Part shown: one piece after another, positions 15,155 through 23,818 of the stretch | How the letters are laid out: every line of letters begins with the position of its first letter | Position numbering within the stretch: the first letter of the stretch is position 1 | IMG/VR virus record: IMGVR_UViG_3300004805_000008 | Location: 1 to 53,873 of that record | Strand: one strand, 5' to 3' | DNA: 53,873 nucleotides | Origin: a virus | Position numbers and translations under genes: made by a program | Notes under the pieces: model-generated | What the model saw: the letters and a program-made list of their open reading frames with translations, nothing else | Database searches by the model: none | Told to the model about the DNA's origin: nothing

Positions 15155-17121
15155 TGGCTATAAATAACACAGGTAAACAGGCTCACGCTAAGAAATATAT
15201 CTCTCAGTACGAGGATAAGACTCATCTATCTTATGAGCCAGAGCGTCTTGTATACCGATGGAGACAAGAAGGCTTCTCGCAGGAAGAGATCAAAGTAAAG
15301 CTCACTGAGTATATTAATAGTGAGAGACAGAAGTGTATCGACGATATTTCTTACTTCGCTGAGAACTACGGGCTTATTTCCGGCCCTGGCGGTTCTGGTA
15401 TTATCCCATTCAAACTTGAGACGTATCAGAAGGACCTACTTAGATCATTCGCTTCAGATAAATACATCATCTGTAACAAGGCCAGACAGTTAGGTGTGTC
15501 GACTTCACTTATGTTCTATTCGCTCTGGTTAAGTATTTTCTCTTCTGGTAAGCGTTGTCTCGTAGTTGCACACAGAAAAGAATCTGCAGAAGAGTACATT
15601 ACCAAGCTTAAAACTGCCTATGAGTTCCTTCCCGCATGGTTGAAACCTGCGTGTACCTTATATAGTAAGAGCACTATTGAGTTCGAAACCAAATCTAGCG
15701 TTAAGGCTATTACCTCCAACCCACACGCCGCCCGTTCATTCAGTGCTACCGTGTTCCTAGTTGACGAAGCCGCATTCATTCCCAAGTGTGACGAAGTAAT
15801 CAAGGGTCTATTACCAACCATCTCGGCTTCTGACGGTAAGCTGATCGCTATTTCTACTCCTAATGGTAATAGTGATCAGAACTGGTTTTATACTACCTTT
15901 ACTATGGCAAAGTCTGGAGTAAACGGTTGGAAGTGGTTTGAGCTACCCTGGACTGTATCATCTATCTTTACTAAGAATCCTAATTTTAGACAAGATCAGA
16001 TCCGCATTGATAACGGAAATGTCGATAAGTTCAAGCAGGAGTACGAGGTCTGCTTCGATATTAACCTCAATTCCTTGTTCTCCCGTGAAGCCATCAATGC
16101 CTTTGAACCCTCCTCTGAGATTCTTAACAGGGCTTTTGGAGGTGTAACTTATGACGATACTCTATTTATATGGAAGACGGTAGAGTTTGGAGAGAAATAT
16201 ATCATTGGAGTTGACTGCGCCAGTAATAAGGCTTCGGCAAAGGACTCCACGTGCTTCCAAGTTATCAATGAGAACACCGTTGAACAGCATGCGGAGTATC
16301 TTGGCAAGCTACCAACTGAAGTATTTGTAGATATTCTCATCAAGACAGCCCGCCACTATAACAATGCCCTATTAATAATTGAGTCCAACACATATTCAGA
16401 TATCGTATTCTATCTCTTAGAACAACGTGGATATACGAATATTTGGTATGACGTTAATGCCTCATCGCCCGGCTTCCAGACGAATAGACGAACCAGACCG
16501 CTCCTTATTGAGAAGCTACTCCTCTTTTTTAATAACACTATTTATATGGAGAGACTACGCTCCGCCAGGCTCAAAGTACAGATGACTAATTTCTCGGCTG
16601 GCACCTTATATGTTGATGCCTCAAGAAAGTTCGAAGCTACCCGTGGAACTAATGACGATGCTGTATTAGCTCTAGCAATGGCCCTAGTTGATCTTACGCC
16701 AAAGGAGTTTGTCCATAAGCCCTTGATGGACTTCAGTCTCATCACTGAAACTAATAGAATGGATAATCGAGGCGAGTATTCACATGATTATTTAGAATAC
16801 CACTCCTCTAGAATGGGAATTTCGATCTCCGTCTTGGCTAATCGACTAAAGATATACCATGAGATCCGTTCTGGTGTATATGACGGATCCGGGCTTGAAA
16901 CTATGGAGATAGAGCACCCAGTAGAAGCCTTTGAGCGAAACCAATCCACCAAGGATTTCATCGGTGTACCCTTAATAACTCAGTATCCACAAGAAAACTT
17001 AGACTCTATAAGTCTGCTGCCAACAAATAGACAGTTTACTTTTGACGATCTCTTTGACCCACAGTTCCAGAACATGATTCAATCTCATCGTAACTTTCTA
17101 TATGGTAATACGGATTTCTAA
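15154..17121 (+). CDS. Terminase large subunit (gp17-like), ATPase and nuclease
   Basis: Motor that pumps DNA into the prohead and cuts it. ATPase motifs: Walker A variant NKARQLGVST (108-117), Walker B FLVDEA (D204, E205), coupling motif ISTPNG (234-239). Nuclease RNase H-like triad: D354 (IIGVDCAS), E410 (LLIIESNT), D501-D502 (NDDAVLALAMAL). The Walker A has Val where T4 gp17 has the P-loop Lys; K109 at the front probably substitutes, as in other deviant terminases. The start is GTG 15154, overlapping the small-subunit stop, with AGGTGA 3 nt upstream. Length 655 aa against 610 in T4. Confidence 0.93.
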   Translation: MAINNTGKQAHAKKYISQYEDKTHLSYEPERLVYRWRQEGFSQEEIKVKLTEYINSERQKCIDDISYFAENYGLISGPGGSGIIPFKLETYQKDLLRSFASDKYIICNKARQLGVSTSLMFYSLWLSIFSSGKRCLVVAHRKESAEEYITKLKTAYEFLPAWLKPACTLYSKSTIEFETKSSVKAITSNPHAARSFSATVFLVDEAAFIPKCDEVIKGLLPTISASDGKLIAISTPNGNSDQNWFYTTFTMAKSGVNGWKWFELPWTVSSIFTKNPNFRQDQIRIDNGNVDKFKQEYEVCFDINLNSLFSREAINAFEPSSEILNRAFGGVTYDDTLFIWKTVEFGEKYIIGVDCASNKASAKDSTCFQVINENTVEQHAEYLGKLPTEVFVDILIKTARHYNNALLIIESNTYSDIVFYLLEQRGYTNIWYDVNASSPGFQTNRRTRPLLIEKLLLFFNNTIYMERLRSARLKVQMTNFSAGTLYVDASRKFEATRGTNDDAVLALAMALVDLTPKEFVHKPLMDFSLITETNRMDNRGEYSHDYLEYHSSRMGISISVLANRLKIYHEIRSGVYDGSGLETMEIEHPVEAFERNQSTKDFIGVPLITQYPQENLDSISLLPTNRQFTFDDLFDPQFQNMIQSHRNFLYGNTDF

Positions 17122-17127
17122 CACGGC

Positions 17128-17142
17128 TAATTAATTTTAGGA
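17128..17142 (+). promoter_or_regulatory. Late-promoter-like motif before portal gene
   Basis: TAATTAATTTTAGGA in a 32-nt gap; the motif's AGGA is also the portal Shine-Dalgarno, giving a predicted leader of only about 13-15 nt. Confidence 0.5.
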
Positions 17143-17153
17143 TATGACTCAGC

Positions 17154-19094
17154 ATGGCTATCACAACCAATCGTAACTTATTCACGGCAATTTCAAAATT
17201 GTTTCAGAACAGTAAAAGTAACGAGTTTACTGCAAGAACCTCTATAGATTCCGTTTTAGCGGCTACCACTAGAGAGATTGCACCTACTCCAATTATTGAA
17301 CCTACTGTCATCTCGAACAAGGGAGTTGGACACGGATCTGTCTTTACTGAGGACGGTGTAGGTAAAAATTATCACAAATATCTTGAGCGTGAAGCCTTAC
17401 GACACTCTCGTTATGGTATGTATGATAGAATGGATGCCGACCTCGTAGCTTCGGCTCTTGACGTATATGCTAATGAGTCTACACAAAAGAATGATCGTGG
17501 TAAGGTTATCGGTGTCTTCTCTCCTTCTCGCTATATACAGGATGAACTCACTGATCTGCTTAACGATACTGGTATCAACAATTCTCGTAGCTGGTCTATC
17601 CTCAGAAGCATGTGTAAGTATGGTGACCACTTCTGTGCTTTGAAACTCGACTCTATTCGTGGTGTCGTAGAACTAATGGATCTAGACCAAGTTTCCGTAT
17701 ATCGCCTTGAGCGTCTTGGTAAGCTTGAGGGATATATTCAGGATCTGGACATTTTAAAGAGTCAGGTTCAGCAGGGTAACATCACCTCGGGTGGAGCTAA
17801 CCCTTATATCACTCTTAATACTCTCTCATTGCCCTACCTTACTGGCGACTCCTCCATCTCCCAGGATGACGAATCTCTTGTAATGTTCTTAAAGTATGAA
17901 CTGGCTCACTTTAGACTTCGTGGTAAGGGCGCTTTCATGCCCTACGGATCTTCGGTACTTGATTCGGCTGTGGATGTTTGGAAGAAACTAGACCTTCTAT
18001 TCGACTCACTCATCATTTATCGCTTAAATCGTGCTCCTACCCGCCTAGTTTTCTATGTCGATGTGGGCAATAACCAAGGCGCTGATGCAGAAAACATAGT
18101 TAAACGCCAGATTAATGCCATCAATAAGAAGGAATACTTCTCAAATGGCAAGCTGAATGAGCGTTATCAACTATTAGACATGAATGCCAACCTCTTTATT
18201 CCCATGGGTAAGGGTTCACAGTCTAAGGTAGACCTCTTAAACGGTGTTCAAAACATCGGAGATATTGAAGACGTGGCTTTCTTAAACAATCGCCTCTTCA
18301 GTGCTCTCAAAGTACCCAAGGCATTCTTAGGGTTTGAGGGTGACGTATCTTCAAAGGGCATGTTATCCCAGCAGAACGTTACTTTCGGTAAGGCTATTCA
18401 GAATATCCAAGAAGACTACCTAGAGACGATAAAGAATATCTGCTTGATCCATCTGGCTATTCGTGGCATCTCTAATGTTGATGAGATTAAGTCATTCGAT
18501 CTAGTCATGACTCGCCCTTCTTATATTGAAGAGAAGGCCAAGACTGAATTAGAAGCCGCTGCCGTAAATCTCGCAGGTCAATTCAGAGGCTTTGGTGTCA
18601 ATACTAGATGGATTGCCAAGAATATCCTTCATAGAACCGAAGGCGAAATTATAGAAATGTTCAAGCCAGATGATCTACTCCCAGCCCAGCCCAGTATGGA
18701 AGGCGGCATGGGTGGTGGAGGTGGCATGCCTATGGGTGATATGGGAACTGACTTCGGCACTCCTGATATGGGTGGAGGTGCTCCTCCTGATATGGGTGGA
18801 GGTGCTCCTCCGATGGGTCCCGCTGGTCCTGCTCCTATTGCTCTTCCCGGTGCTCCAGTCCAAGGTGGTGCTCCACTAGTTCAGTCTCGCCACACTGAGG
18901 GTGAGTTACTAGTAGAACACAACCATACCATCCTCTCTGCTACCTCAATAAAACTAGAGCTAAAAGAATACATTGCTTTAATTAAGGAAAATGGGATTGT
19001 AACTCCAACAGATTCAGCACAATCTTTTGGTATCCCATTAGTCGAAGTGAAAAATTTACAACTGACAGAACCAGAAGCTATCTTTTTAGATTAA
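17154..19094 (+). CDS. Portal protein (gp20-like)
   Basis: Forms the dodecameric ring at the special vertex through which DNA enters and leaves. The order of conserved segments matches T4 gp20: a stem/wing region (RYGMYDRMDADLVASALDVYA, about 85-105), LNRAPTRLVFYVDVG (about 295) and INKKEYFSNGKLNER (about 322-336), then a clip/crown region (AFLNNRLFSALKVPKAFLGF). At 646 aa it is longer than T4 gp20 (524); the extra length is a C-terminal Gly/Met/Pro-rich segment (about 515-575) plus a final domain of about 65 residues. It sits between terminase and core protein, as expected. Confidence 0.92.
   Translation: MAITTNRNLFTAISKLFQNSKSNEFTARTSIDSVLAATTREIAPTPIIEPTVISNKGVGHGSVFTEDGVGKNYHKYLEREALRHSRYGMYDRMDADLVASALDVYANESTQKNDRGKVIGVFSPSRYIQDELTDLLNDTGINNSRSWSILRSMCKYGDHFCALKLDSIRGVVELMDLDQVSVYRLERLGKLEGYIQDLDILKSQVQQGNITSGGANPYITLNTLSLPYLTGDSSISQDDESLVMFLKYELAHFRLRGKGAFMPYGSSVLDSAVDVWKKLDLLFDSLIIYRLNRAPTRLVFYVDVGNNQGADAENIVKRQINAINKKEYFSNGKLNERYQLLDMNANLFIPMGKGSQSKVDLLNGVQNIGDIEDVAFLNNRLFSALKVPKAFLGFEGDVSSKGMLSQQNVTFGKAIQNIQEDYLETIKNICLIHLAIRGISNVDEIKSFDLVMTRPSYIEEKAKTELEAAAVNLAGQFRGFGVNTRWIAKNILHRTEGEIIEMFKPDDLLPAQPSMEGGMGGGGGMPMGDMGTDFGTPDMGGGAPPDMGGGAPPMGPAGPAPIALPGAPVQGGAPLVQSRHTEGELLVEHNHTILSATSIKLELKEYIALIKENGIVTPTDSAQSFGIPLVEVKNLQLTEPEAIFLD
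18761..18808 (+). repeat. 24-nt tandem repeat in the portal gene
   Basis: Two copies of a unit starting TCCTGATATGGGTGGAGGTG, at 18761 and 18785, encode PDMGGGAP twice, followed by a degenerate third PMGPAGPAP. This is an in-frame repeat in a low-complexity linker and could vary in copy number between relatives. Confidence 0.85.
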
Positions 19095-19101
19095 TTTTAC
19101 G

Positions 19102-19117
19102 TAATTAAATTTTGAAT
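19102..19117 (+). promoter_or_regulatory. Late-promoter-like motif before core protein gene
   Basis: TAATTAAATTTTGAAT, 25 nt before ATG 19142, in the 47-nt gap after the portal gene. Confidence 0.45.
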
Positions 19118-19141
19118 CTCTTTTAAATAGGGTTTTTACTC

Positions 19142-20515
19142 ATGAAGCTAAATAATCTACTCAGTGTTCTTCGTGGCGGCAACTTAGCACTCGGTCAGAA
19201 GTTACACAACCTCCTAACAGAAGACTGTGTAATTCTTGAATATACAGATGATGCAGTATTATTTCACAAGAATAATCATCTAGTATTAGCCAAGTTTAAG
19301 CATAATCTCTCCGAATCCAGACTATCCGCCGAGGATGTTCTAGATAACGAAGTTTTATACGTTTCCGGGACGGATGCCGAAAAGGATCTCAAAAATTCTA
19401 TGCTATCTATTGTAGATAGCCTAGTAGAAGAGAACTATGTATCCGCTGAGGAGGAACTGGCTCATTTCTGTGAGCAGTACTTCCAATATTCCCTGTTAAA
19501 GAGACGATATCCTTCGCTGTTTACAGAGAACCTCGCTAAGAAGTCAAAGGGATTGGCCGTTAGACGTGCCGCTGCAAAGCAAATTCCCTCGTTCCGTTCT
19601 GACATTTTTAGTTTAGCTACTATTAATGAGTCAGTTATGGACGCTTCCGAATATGTTTCCGTTGTAGAGACTACTGGTTTAGTGTTGGCCTTAGGCAAGA
19701 AGAAGATTCTTCCTATCGTATTAGATGCTCTCCTAGGCAACCAGGAATTAGCCGAGCAGATTACTACTCGTCTATATGACACTGTTACTTCACTAACTGA
19801 AGCAAATAAAGATCTAATGGGTCTAGTATCCTCTGGCTATGATGTAGAGGGCGGCAAGTTTGCTGATGAAGACGAAGAGGATCTAGAGAACGAAGACCTA
19901 GAAGTTGGTGAAGACGAGGATAGTGACCTTGACTTAGATGACCTAGATAGTGAAAATGAAGAGGGTTCAGAAGTTGGTGAGTTCTCAGAATTCGATCCTT
20001 CAAAGTTAAGTGACGAGGAAATTAAGACTCTTCATGTTGATATTTTGAAGTCTTTCCTTGGTGCAATGAGTGAGTTCGTTGGTCGTGAAGCCAGCAACCC
20101 TGAGAATGACGCTGTTGATCCCGATCTTGATGAGAAGCTTAAAGAAGATCTAGACAAGCTTGATGAACTTGATGTTACTGATGAAGAGCTCTCACGTATT
20201 GAAGCTGATTGGCAGCCTGTTCTTTCCTTCTTCCTTGATTCTGACCTCTATAAGTCCGATCAGGATCTTGGTGATGATGAAGTCTCACTTGAGAATGTAG
20301 TTGACGGCGGTGAAGACGTTGATTTAGAGGGTTCCGGCGAAGATGAGTCAATGGAAACTCCTGAAGAGGAAGCTACGGAAACTCCTGAAGAGGAAGCTAT
20401 GGAAGACTCAGAAGGACTGGAAGAGCCCCTACCTGAAGAAGAGCCCCTACCCGCTGAGGAAGAGGAATTACCTCCCGCTCCCCGTCCAGCCCGTAAGCCT
20501 GCTCTCAGAGTATAA
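19142..20515 (+). CDS. Acidic prohead core/internal scaffold protein (gp67/gp68 position, 457 aa)
   Basis: It lies between portal and prohead protease, where T4 has the small core proteins gp67 and gp68. Residues 1-225 look folded and helical; from about 235 on the sequence is extremely acidic (DEDEEDLENEDLEVGEDEDSD, residues 240-260) and ends in a repeated Glu/Pro tail. L25-T26-E27|D28 fits the prohead-protease cleavage rule. An acidic scaffold that is digested to free space for DNA would fit. It is much larger than gp67 plus gp68, and homology is not shown, only position and character. Confidence 0.65.
   Translation: MKLNNLLSVLRGGNLALGQKLHNLLTEDCVILEYTDDAVLFHKNNHLVLAKFKHNLSESRLSAEDVLDNEVLYVSGTDAEKDLKNSMLSIVDSLVEENYVSAEEELAHFCEQYFQYSLLKRRYPSLFTENLAKKSKGLAVRRAAAKQIPSFRSDIFSLATINESVMDASEYVSVVETTGLVLALGKKKILPIVLDALLGNQELAEQITTRLYDTVTSLTEANKDLMGLVSSGYDVEGGKFADEDEEDLENEDLEVGEDEDSDLDLDDLDSENEEGSEVGEFSEFDPSKLSDEEIKTLHVDILKSFLGAMSEFVGREASNPENDAVDPDLDEKLKEDLDKLDELDVTDEELSRIEADWQPVLSFFLDSDLYKSDQDLGDDEVSLENVVDGGEDVDLEGSGEDESMETPEEEATETPEEEAMEDSEGLEEPLPEEEPLPAEEEELPPAPRPARKPALRV
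20353..20398 (+). repeat. Tandem 24-nt repeat in the acidic tail of the core protein gene
   Basis: GGAAACTCCTGAAGAGGAAG occurs at 20353 and 20377, giving ETPEEEA twice. A second short repeat (AGAGCCCCTACC) follows at about 20422 and 20440 and gives EEPLP units. Confidence 0.8.
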
Positions 20516-20523
20516 GGAATAAC

Positions 20524-21165
20524 ATGGCCTCCTTTCTATTAAATGAGTTAACCTCTACTACTAGTAATTTTGAAGTACTAGAAGAGAAGATTTCTCCTAC
20601 ATCCTCTTGGAAAAGCCTTAAAATTAGAGGCGTGTTTCAGAGAGCTGATGCAAAGAATCAGAATGGTAGAATCTATCCTTATAAGGTACTAGACAAGGCC
20701 ATTCAAGAAGTAAACGAAAGTCTCAGTGCTAGAAATATGTTTGGTGAGTTGGATCATCCTAGCGATCAAAGTCCAACTGTATCTCTCAAGAACGTCAGTC
20801 ATGTTGTTACTACCCTGAGATTCCAAGGTAGCGATCTGATTGGTGAAGCTGTAGTATTCGATGATCCCGGTCCCTCTGGAACGCCAGGCGGTAGATTACT
20901 GGGTGCTTTAATTCGCAATAACTGTACGGTAGGTATCTCAAGCAGAGGTTACGGTGCTGTTAATAGTGACTACGATGGTTCTTCGATAGTGGAAGAGTAT
21001 AAGTTAGTGACTTTTGATTGTGTTCATGATCCCAGCACACACAAGGCGTTTATTGAGCCTGTCAATGAAGGAACTGACTTCAAGCGTAAGTTAAAACAGG
21101 CGCTTGATGAAAAAGAATTCATTGAACATCTTAGAAATGAATTTTCGTCAATATTTAAAAAGTAA
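20524..21165 (+). CDS. Prohead core serine protease (gp21-like, peptidase family S80)
   Basis: Matures the prohead by cleaving capsid and core proteins after [L/I]xE. Family signatures: NQNGRIYP (45-52), ELDHP with catalytic His H78, and VGISSRGYG with the catalytic Ser in S139-S140. Length 213 aa equals T4 gp21 (212). Self-cleavage candidates are LNE at 6-8 and LEE at 19-21. AGGA lies 5 nt before the ATG and the gene follows the core protein by 8 nt, so the two are probably co-translated. Confidence 0.93.
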   Translation: MASFLLNELTSTTSNFEVLEEKISPTSSWKSLKIRGVFQRADAKNQNGRIYPYKVLDKAIQEVNESLSARNMFGELDHPSDQSPTVSLKNVSHVVTTLRFQGSDLIGEAVVFDDPGPSGTPGGRLLGALIRNNCTVGISSRGYGAVNSDYDGSSIVEEYKLVTFDCVHDPSTHKAFIEPVNEGTDFKRKLKQALDEKEFIEHLRNEFSSIFKK

Positions 21166-21179
21166 TTAACTTTTGTAGG
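21163..21179 (+). promoter_or_regulatory. Late-promoter-like motif before scaffold gene
   Basis: TAATTAACTTTTGTAGG; its AGG with following TG is the Shine-Dalgarno for ATG 21188. Confidence 0.5.
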
Positions 21180-21187
21180 TGTCCAAT

Positions 21188-22030
21188 ATGAATATACAAG
21201 AAATCAAGGAATTACTAGCCAACCCTGCCGTACGACAGGTCGTTGAGGAACAAATCAACGAACAAGTCAAAGCCAAGCAGCTTGAGTTAGACAAGAAGAT
21301 GAACGGCTTGGCACAGGATGTCAAGAAGCGTGAAAAGGAATCCTTCTTACTAAAGAAGACTATTCTTGCTAAGGCTAATCTTTTCGAATCGAAGCTTAAG
21401 GAATACTATGAATCAAAATTCCAAGAAGCCAAGAAGAAGCTTACTAAGGAAACTTATGACTTTATCAATGAGTCTGTTGCTTCCGTAGTAAAGAAGATTG
21501 AGCTAGATGCCAAGGATAACACAAAGGCTGCAAAACTTGAGGAAGCTTTCTCACAGGCCATGCGTAGTCTTGTTCCTTTTGTAAATGTCAACGAACTGAC
21601 TGAGTCTAATTCGTCTAAGATCGATGAACTGACTAAGAGAGTAAATGATCTTATCAAGGAAAATAAGCAACTAACTGGCAAAGCCTTCAATGGTGAGCTT
21701 CATGAGTTAGTAGTATCCGAATGTGCGGGTTATCCGGTCGACAAGATGGCCGTTATCTATAGAACCGTCACTAAGATGGCTCCCAAGACTTTAGTCGAAG
21801 GCAAGCAAGCAATTGATGCCGTTAAGGTCGCACTAAAGCAGAAGCAAGATGAAGCTGCTCAGATTAATGAATCTGCTGCTAGACAAACCGAAGTAAAGGA
21901 AACTGCTCCTGCCCGTGCTCGTCTTAAGGTAATGGCAGAAGACATTAAGAAAAAGGAAGCTAAAGCCGTAGTTGAGGAAAAGGCTTCCATGGTAAGTGCT
22001 GGCAGTTACGACATTTACTTAGGCGAATAA
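21188..22030 (+). CDS. Prohead scaffold protein (gp22-like)
   Basis: Forms the inner core on which the capsid assembles and is then digested. The 280-aa product is almost wholly helical, Lys/Glu-rich and coiled-coil-like; gp22 of T4 is 269 aa and has the same character. It lies between protease and capsid, as in T4. I chose ATG 21188 because AGGTG (21177-21181) is 6 nt upstream; the in-frame GTG at 21179 overlaps that ribosome-binding site. INE at 23-25 is a possible protease site, and the C-terminus ends in IYLGE. Confidence 0.88.
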   Translation: MNIQEIKELLANPAVRQVVEEQINEQVKAKQLELDKKMNGLAQDVKKREKESFLLKKTILAKANLFESKLKEYYESKFQEAKKKLTKETYDFINESVASVVKKIELDAKDNTKAAKLEEAFSQAMRSLVPFVNVNELTESNSSKIDELTKRVNDLIKENKQLTGKAFNGELHELVVSECAGYPVDKMAVIYRTVTKMAPKTLVEGKQAIDAVKVALKQKQDEAAQINESAARQTEVKETAPARARLKVMAEDIKKKEAKAVVEEKASMVSAGSYDIYLGE

Positions 22031-22062
22031 AATAATCTGTTCTAACTTCAACAAAAAAACAA

Positions 22063-22079
22063 TAATTAACTTTATCAGG
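22063..22079 (+). promoter_or_regulatory. Late-promoter-like motif before major capsid gene
   Basis: TAATTAACTTTATCAGG, with AGGAGA immediately following as ribosome-binding site; predicted leader about 15-18 nt. Confidence 0.55.
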
Positions 22080-22091
22080 AGATAACCATAA

Positions 22092-23741
22092 ATGTTTAAC
22101 AATCCCGGAAATTTAGAACCCCTACATGAGGAAACAGTTCGTAAGATTCTTGCTCGTGACGAAGAGGCCGCTAAGAAGGCTGGTAAGGCTTCCTTCTGGA
22201 AGACTTTCAACGAGAATCTTGAGGGCGTAATTGGCGATAAGGACTTCCGTAACACCGTTCTACTTCACGCTGTTAAGTCCCTTCAGTACGCTTCACGTCA
22301 GAATCCTTTGATGGAAGCCACCACTACCTCAGCTACTTCAGCTGGTGGTTACAACAAGGCCATGCTTCCCACCATCATCACCCGTGTATTCCCCCAGATC
22401 GTTGCTACTAAGTTCATTGCAACTCGTCAGCTAGACGTTCCTACCCAGCTCATCCAGACCTTCCGCTTAAGCCGTAACACCACTAAGGGTGCTACTACTT
22501 CCGGCGATGAGTTCTTCGATCCCAGCCTGTACAAGAATCGTCCTGACACTGGCACCAAGCAGTACAAGGAAATGGCCCGTGGTATGGATGCTTTCTACTC
22601 CAGCCAGAAGGTAACTGAAGCAGTTGCCACCGCCGTTGCTGCTACTACCGCCGTTTCAAAGGCTCTGACCTTTGCTACTAACGCCTCCACTGGTGACGCT
22701 CTCGTTGCTAACAGCATCGTTGTTTACGCTGTAAGCAATATTGATCCCCGTAACCGTGTTGCCGTTGCTCACCAGACCGCTGCTGGCACTCTTTCAGCTA
22801 TCACTGGCTTCACTGGTGTTGGTACCGTCACTGGCGCTACTCCTACCTATACTCCTGCCGCTGGTGATACTACTGATACGACTGGTGCTATCCCTGCTTA
22901 CCTTATCGGTCTCGGTGGCACTGGCATTATTGGTTTCGCTACTTGGCACTATGAGTTTGAGTACCAGTACAACCAGGAACGCAATAAGAATCTCTCCGAG
23001 ATTTCATTCAAGATGAGCACCATCAATGCAGTAGCTAAGAGCCGCAAGAACTTCGCCCAGATCTCTGCCGAAGCCATTCAGGATCTCGAAGCTTACTCAG
23101 AAGGCAAGCTTGATGCACTGAAGGAGCTAGTCTCAGGTATGACTGAGTCCATGGCCCTTGAAATTGACCTTGAAATCATGCTCGCCATGATGAGCACCGC
23201 TGGCAAGACTTCCGTCTATGATGCCAAGTACGGTGACAACAAGTTCCGTGGTACCACCATGCAGAAGAACCAAGAGCTCGTTCACCGTATGAATTACCTT
23301 TCAAACGACATGAGCATCGACTTCCTCCGTGGTGAGGGCATGTTCGCCATCACTCATCCTCACGTGTTCACTCTCCTCCAGAACACCAATGAGTTCAAGA
23401 TGACTTCGCTCAACGACCACAAGGCCCAGGGCAACTTCGACATCCAGGCCGAGAAGTTTGGTACCGTAAACAACTTCACCGTTGCTAAGGCTCCTCAGTT
23501 CCCCTTCTCTGATCGTATTCTGATGGGCTTCACCTCCAAGGATCTAGCTAAGGCTCCCTATGCTTACTTCCCCTTCGTGACTTACCTCACCCCTCCCTCA
23601 ATCGACGTGATGAGCGGCGACCTCTTCAGTTCAGTGGTCGGTCTACAACAGCGTTACGATCACCAGCCTCTACTTGATGGTGATAAGGGTCTTGGCGTTC
23701 TTACCGTCAACAACCTCTACGACACTTCAGTATACGGTTGA
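22092..23741 (+). CDS. Major capsid protein (gp23-like)
   Basis: Forms the icosahedral shell. HK97-fold/gp23 features: an N-terminal helical propeptide with a T4-type protease site L73-M74-E75|A76 (T4 cuts after residue 65), then an N-arm (GGYNKAMLPTIITRVFPQIVATKFIATR) and the gp23-type C-terminal half (AYFPFVTYLTPPSIDVMSGDLFSSVVGLQQRYDHQPL). Residues about 175-300 are Ala/Thr/Gly-rich and may form an insertion domain. Length 549 against 521 in T4. Codon use is strongly biased (CGT, AAG, ATC, CTC), marking very high expression. A strong terminator follows. Confidence 0.94.
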   Translation: MFNNPGNLEPLHEETVRKILARDEEAAKKAGKASFWKTFNENLEGVIGDKDFRNTVLLHAVKSLQYASRQNPLMEATTTSATSAGGYNKAMLPTIITRVFPQIVATKFIATRQLDVPTQLIQTFRLSRNTTKGATTSGDEFFDPSLYKNRPDTGTKQYKEMARGMDAFYSSQKVTEAVATAVAATTAVSKALTFATNASTGDALVANSIVVYAVSNIDPRNRVAVAHQTAAGTLSAITGFTGVGTVTGATPTYTPAAGDTTDTTGAIPAYLIGLGGTGIIGFATWHYEFEYQYNQERNKNLSEISFKMSTINAVAKSRKNFAQISAEAIQDLEAYSEGKLDALKELVSGMTESMALEIDLEIMLAMMSTAGKTSVYDAKYGDNKFRGTTMQKNQELVHRMNYLSNDMSIDFLRGEGMFAITHPHVFTLLQNTNEFKMTSLNDHKAQGNFDIQAEKFGTVNNFTVAKAPQFPFSDRILMGFTSKDLAKAPYAYFPFVTYLTPPSIDVMSGDLFSSVVGLQQRYDHQPLLDGDKGLGVLTVNNLYDTSVYG

Positions 23742-23760
23742 TCGTAGTAAGCAAGTAATT

Positions 23761-23795
23761 AAAGAGGGCCTGAGAAATTGGGCCCTCTTTTTTTA
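23761..23795 (+). terminator. Intrinsic terminator after major capsid gene
   Basis: AAAGAGGGCC (23761-23770) pairs perfectly with GGCCCTCTTT (23781-23790) and runs into a T tract to 23794. The next late motif begins immediately after it. Confidence 0.92.
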
Positions 23796-23796
23796 T

Positions 23797-23812
23797 TAAT
23801 TAAATATACAGG
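23797..23812 (+). promoter_or_regulatory. Late-promoter-like motif before the HTH protein gene
   Basis: TAATTAAATATACAGG, 6 nt before ATG 23819; AGGTG is the ribosome-binding site. Confidence 0.5.
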
Positions 23813-23818
23813 TGCTTA

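Noticed and set aside
15159-15166. TATAAATA at the start of the large terminase gene
   Set aside because: It falls inside codons 2-4 (A-I-N) and the gene is coupled to the small subunit; a late promoter here would be downstream of the start codon. Probably chance.
18675-18863. Antisense frame over the Gly-rich repeat of the portal gene
   Set aside because: Product of the low-complexity repeat read backwards.
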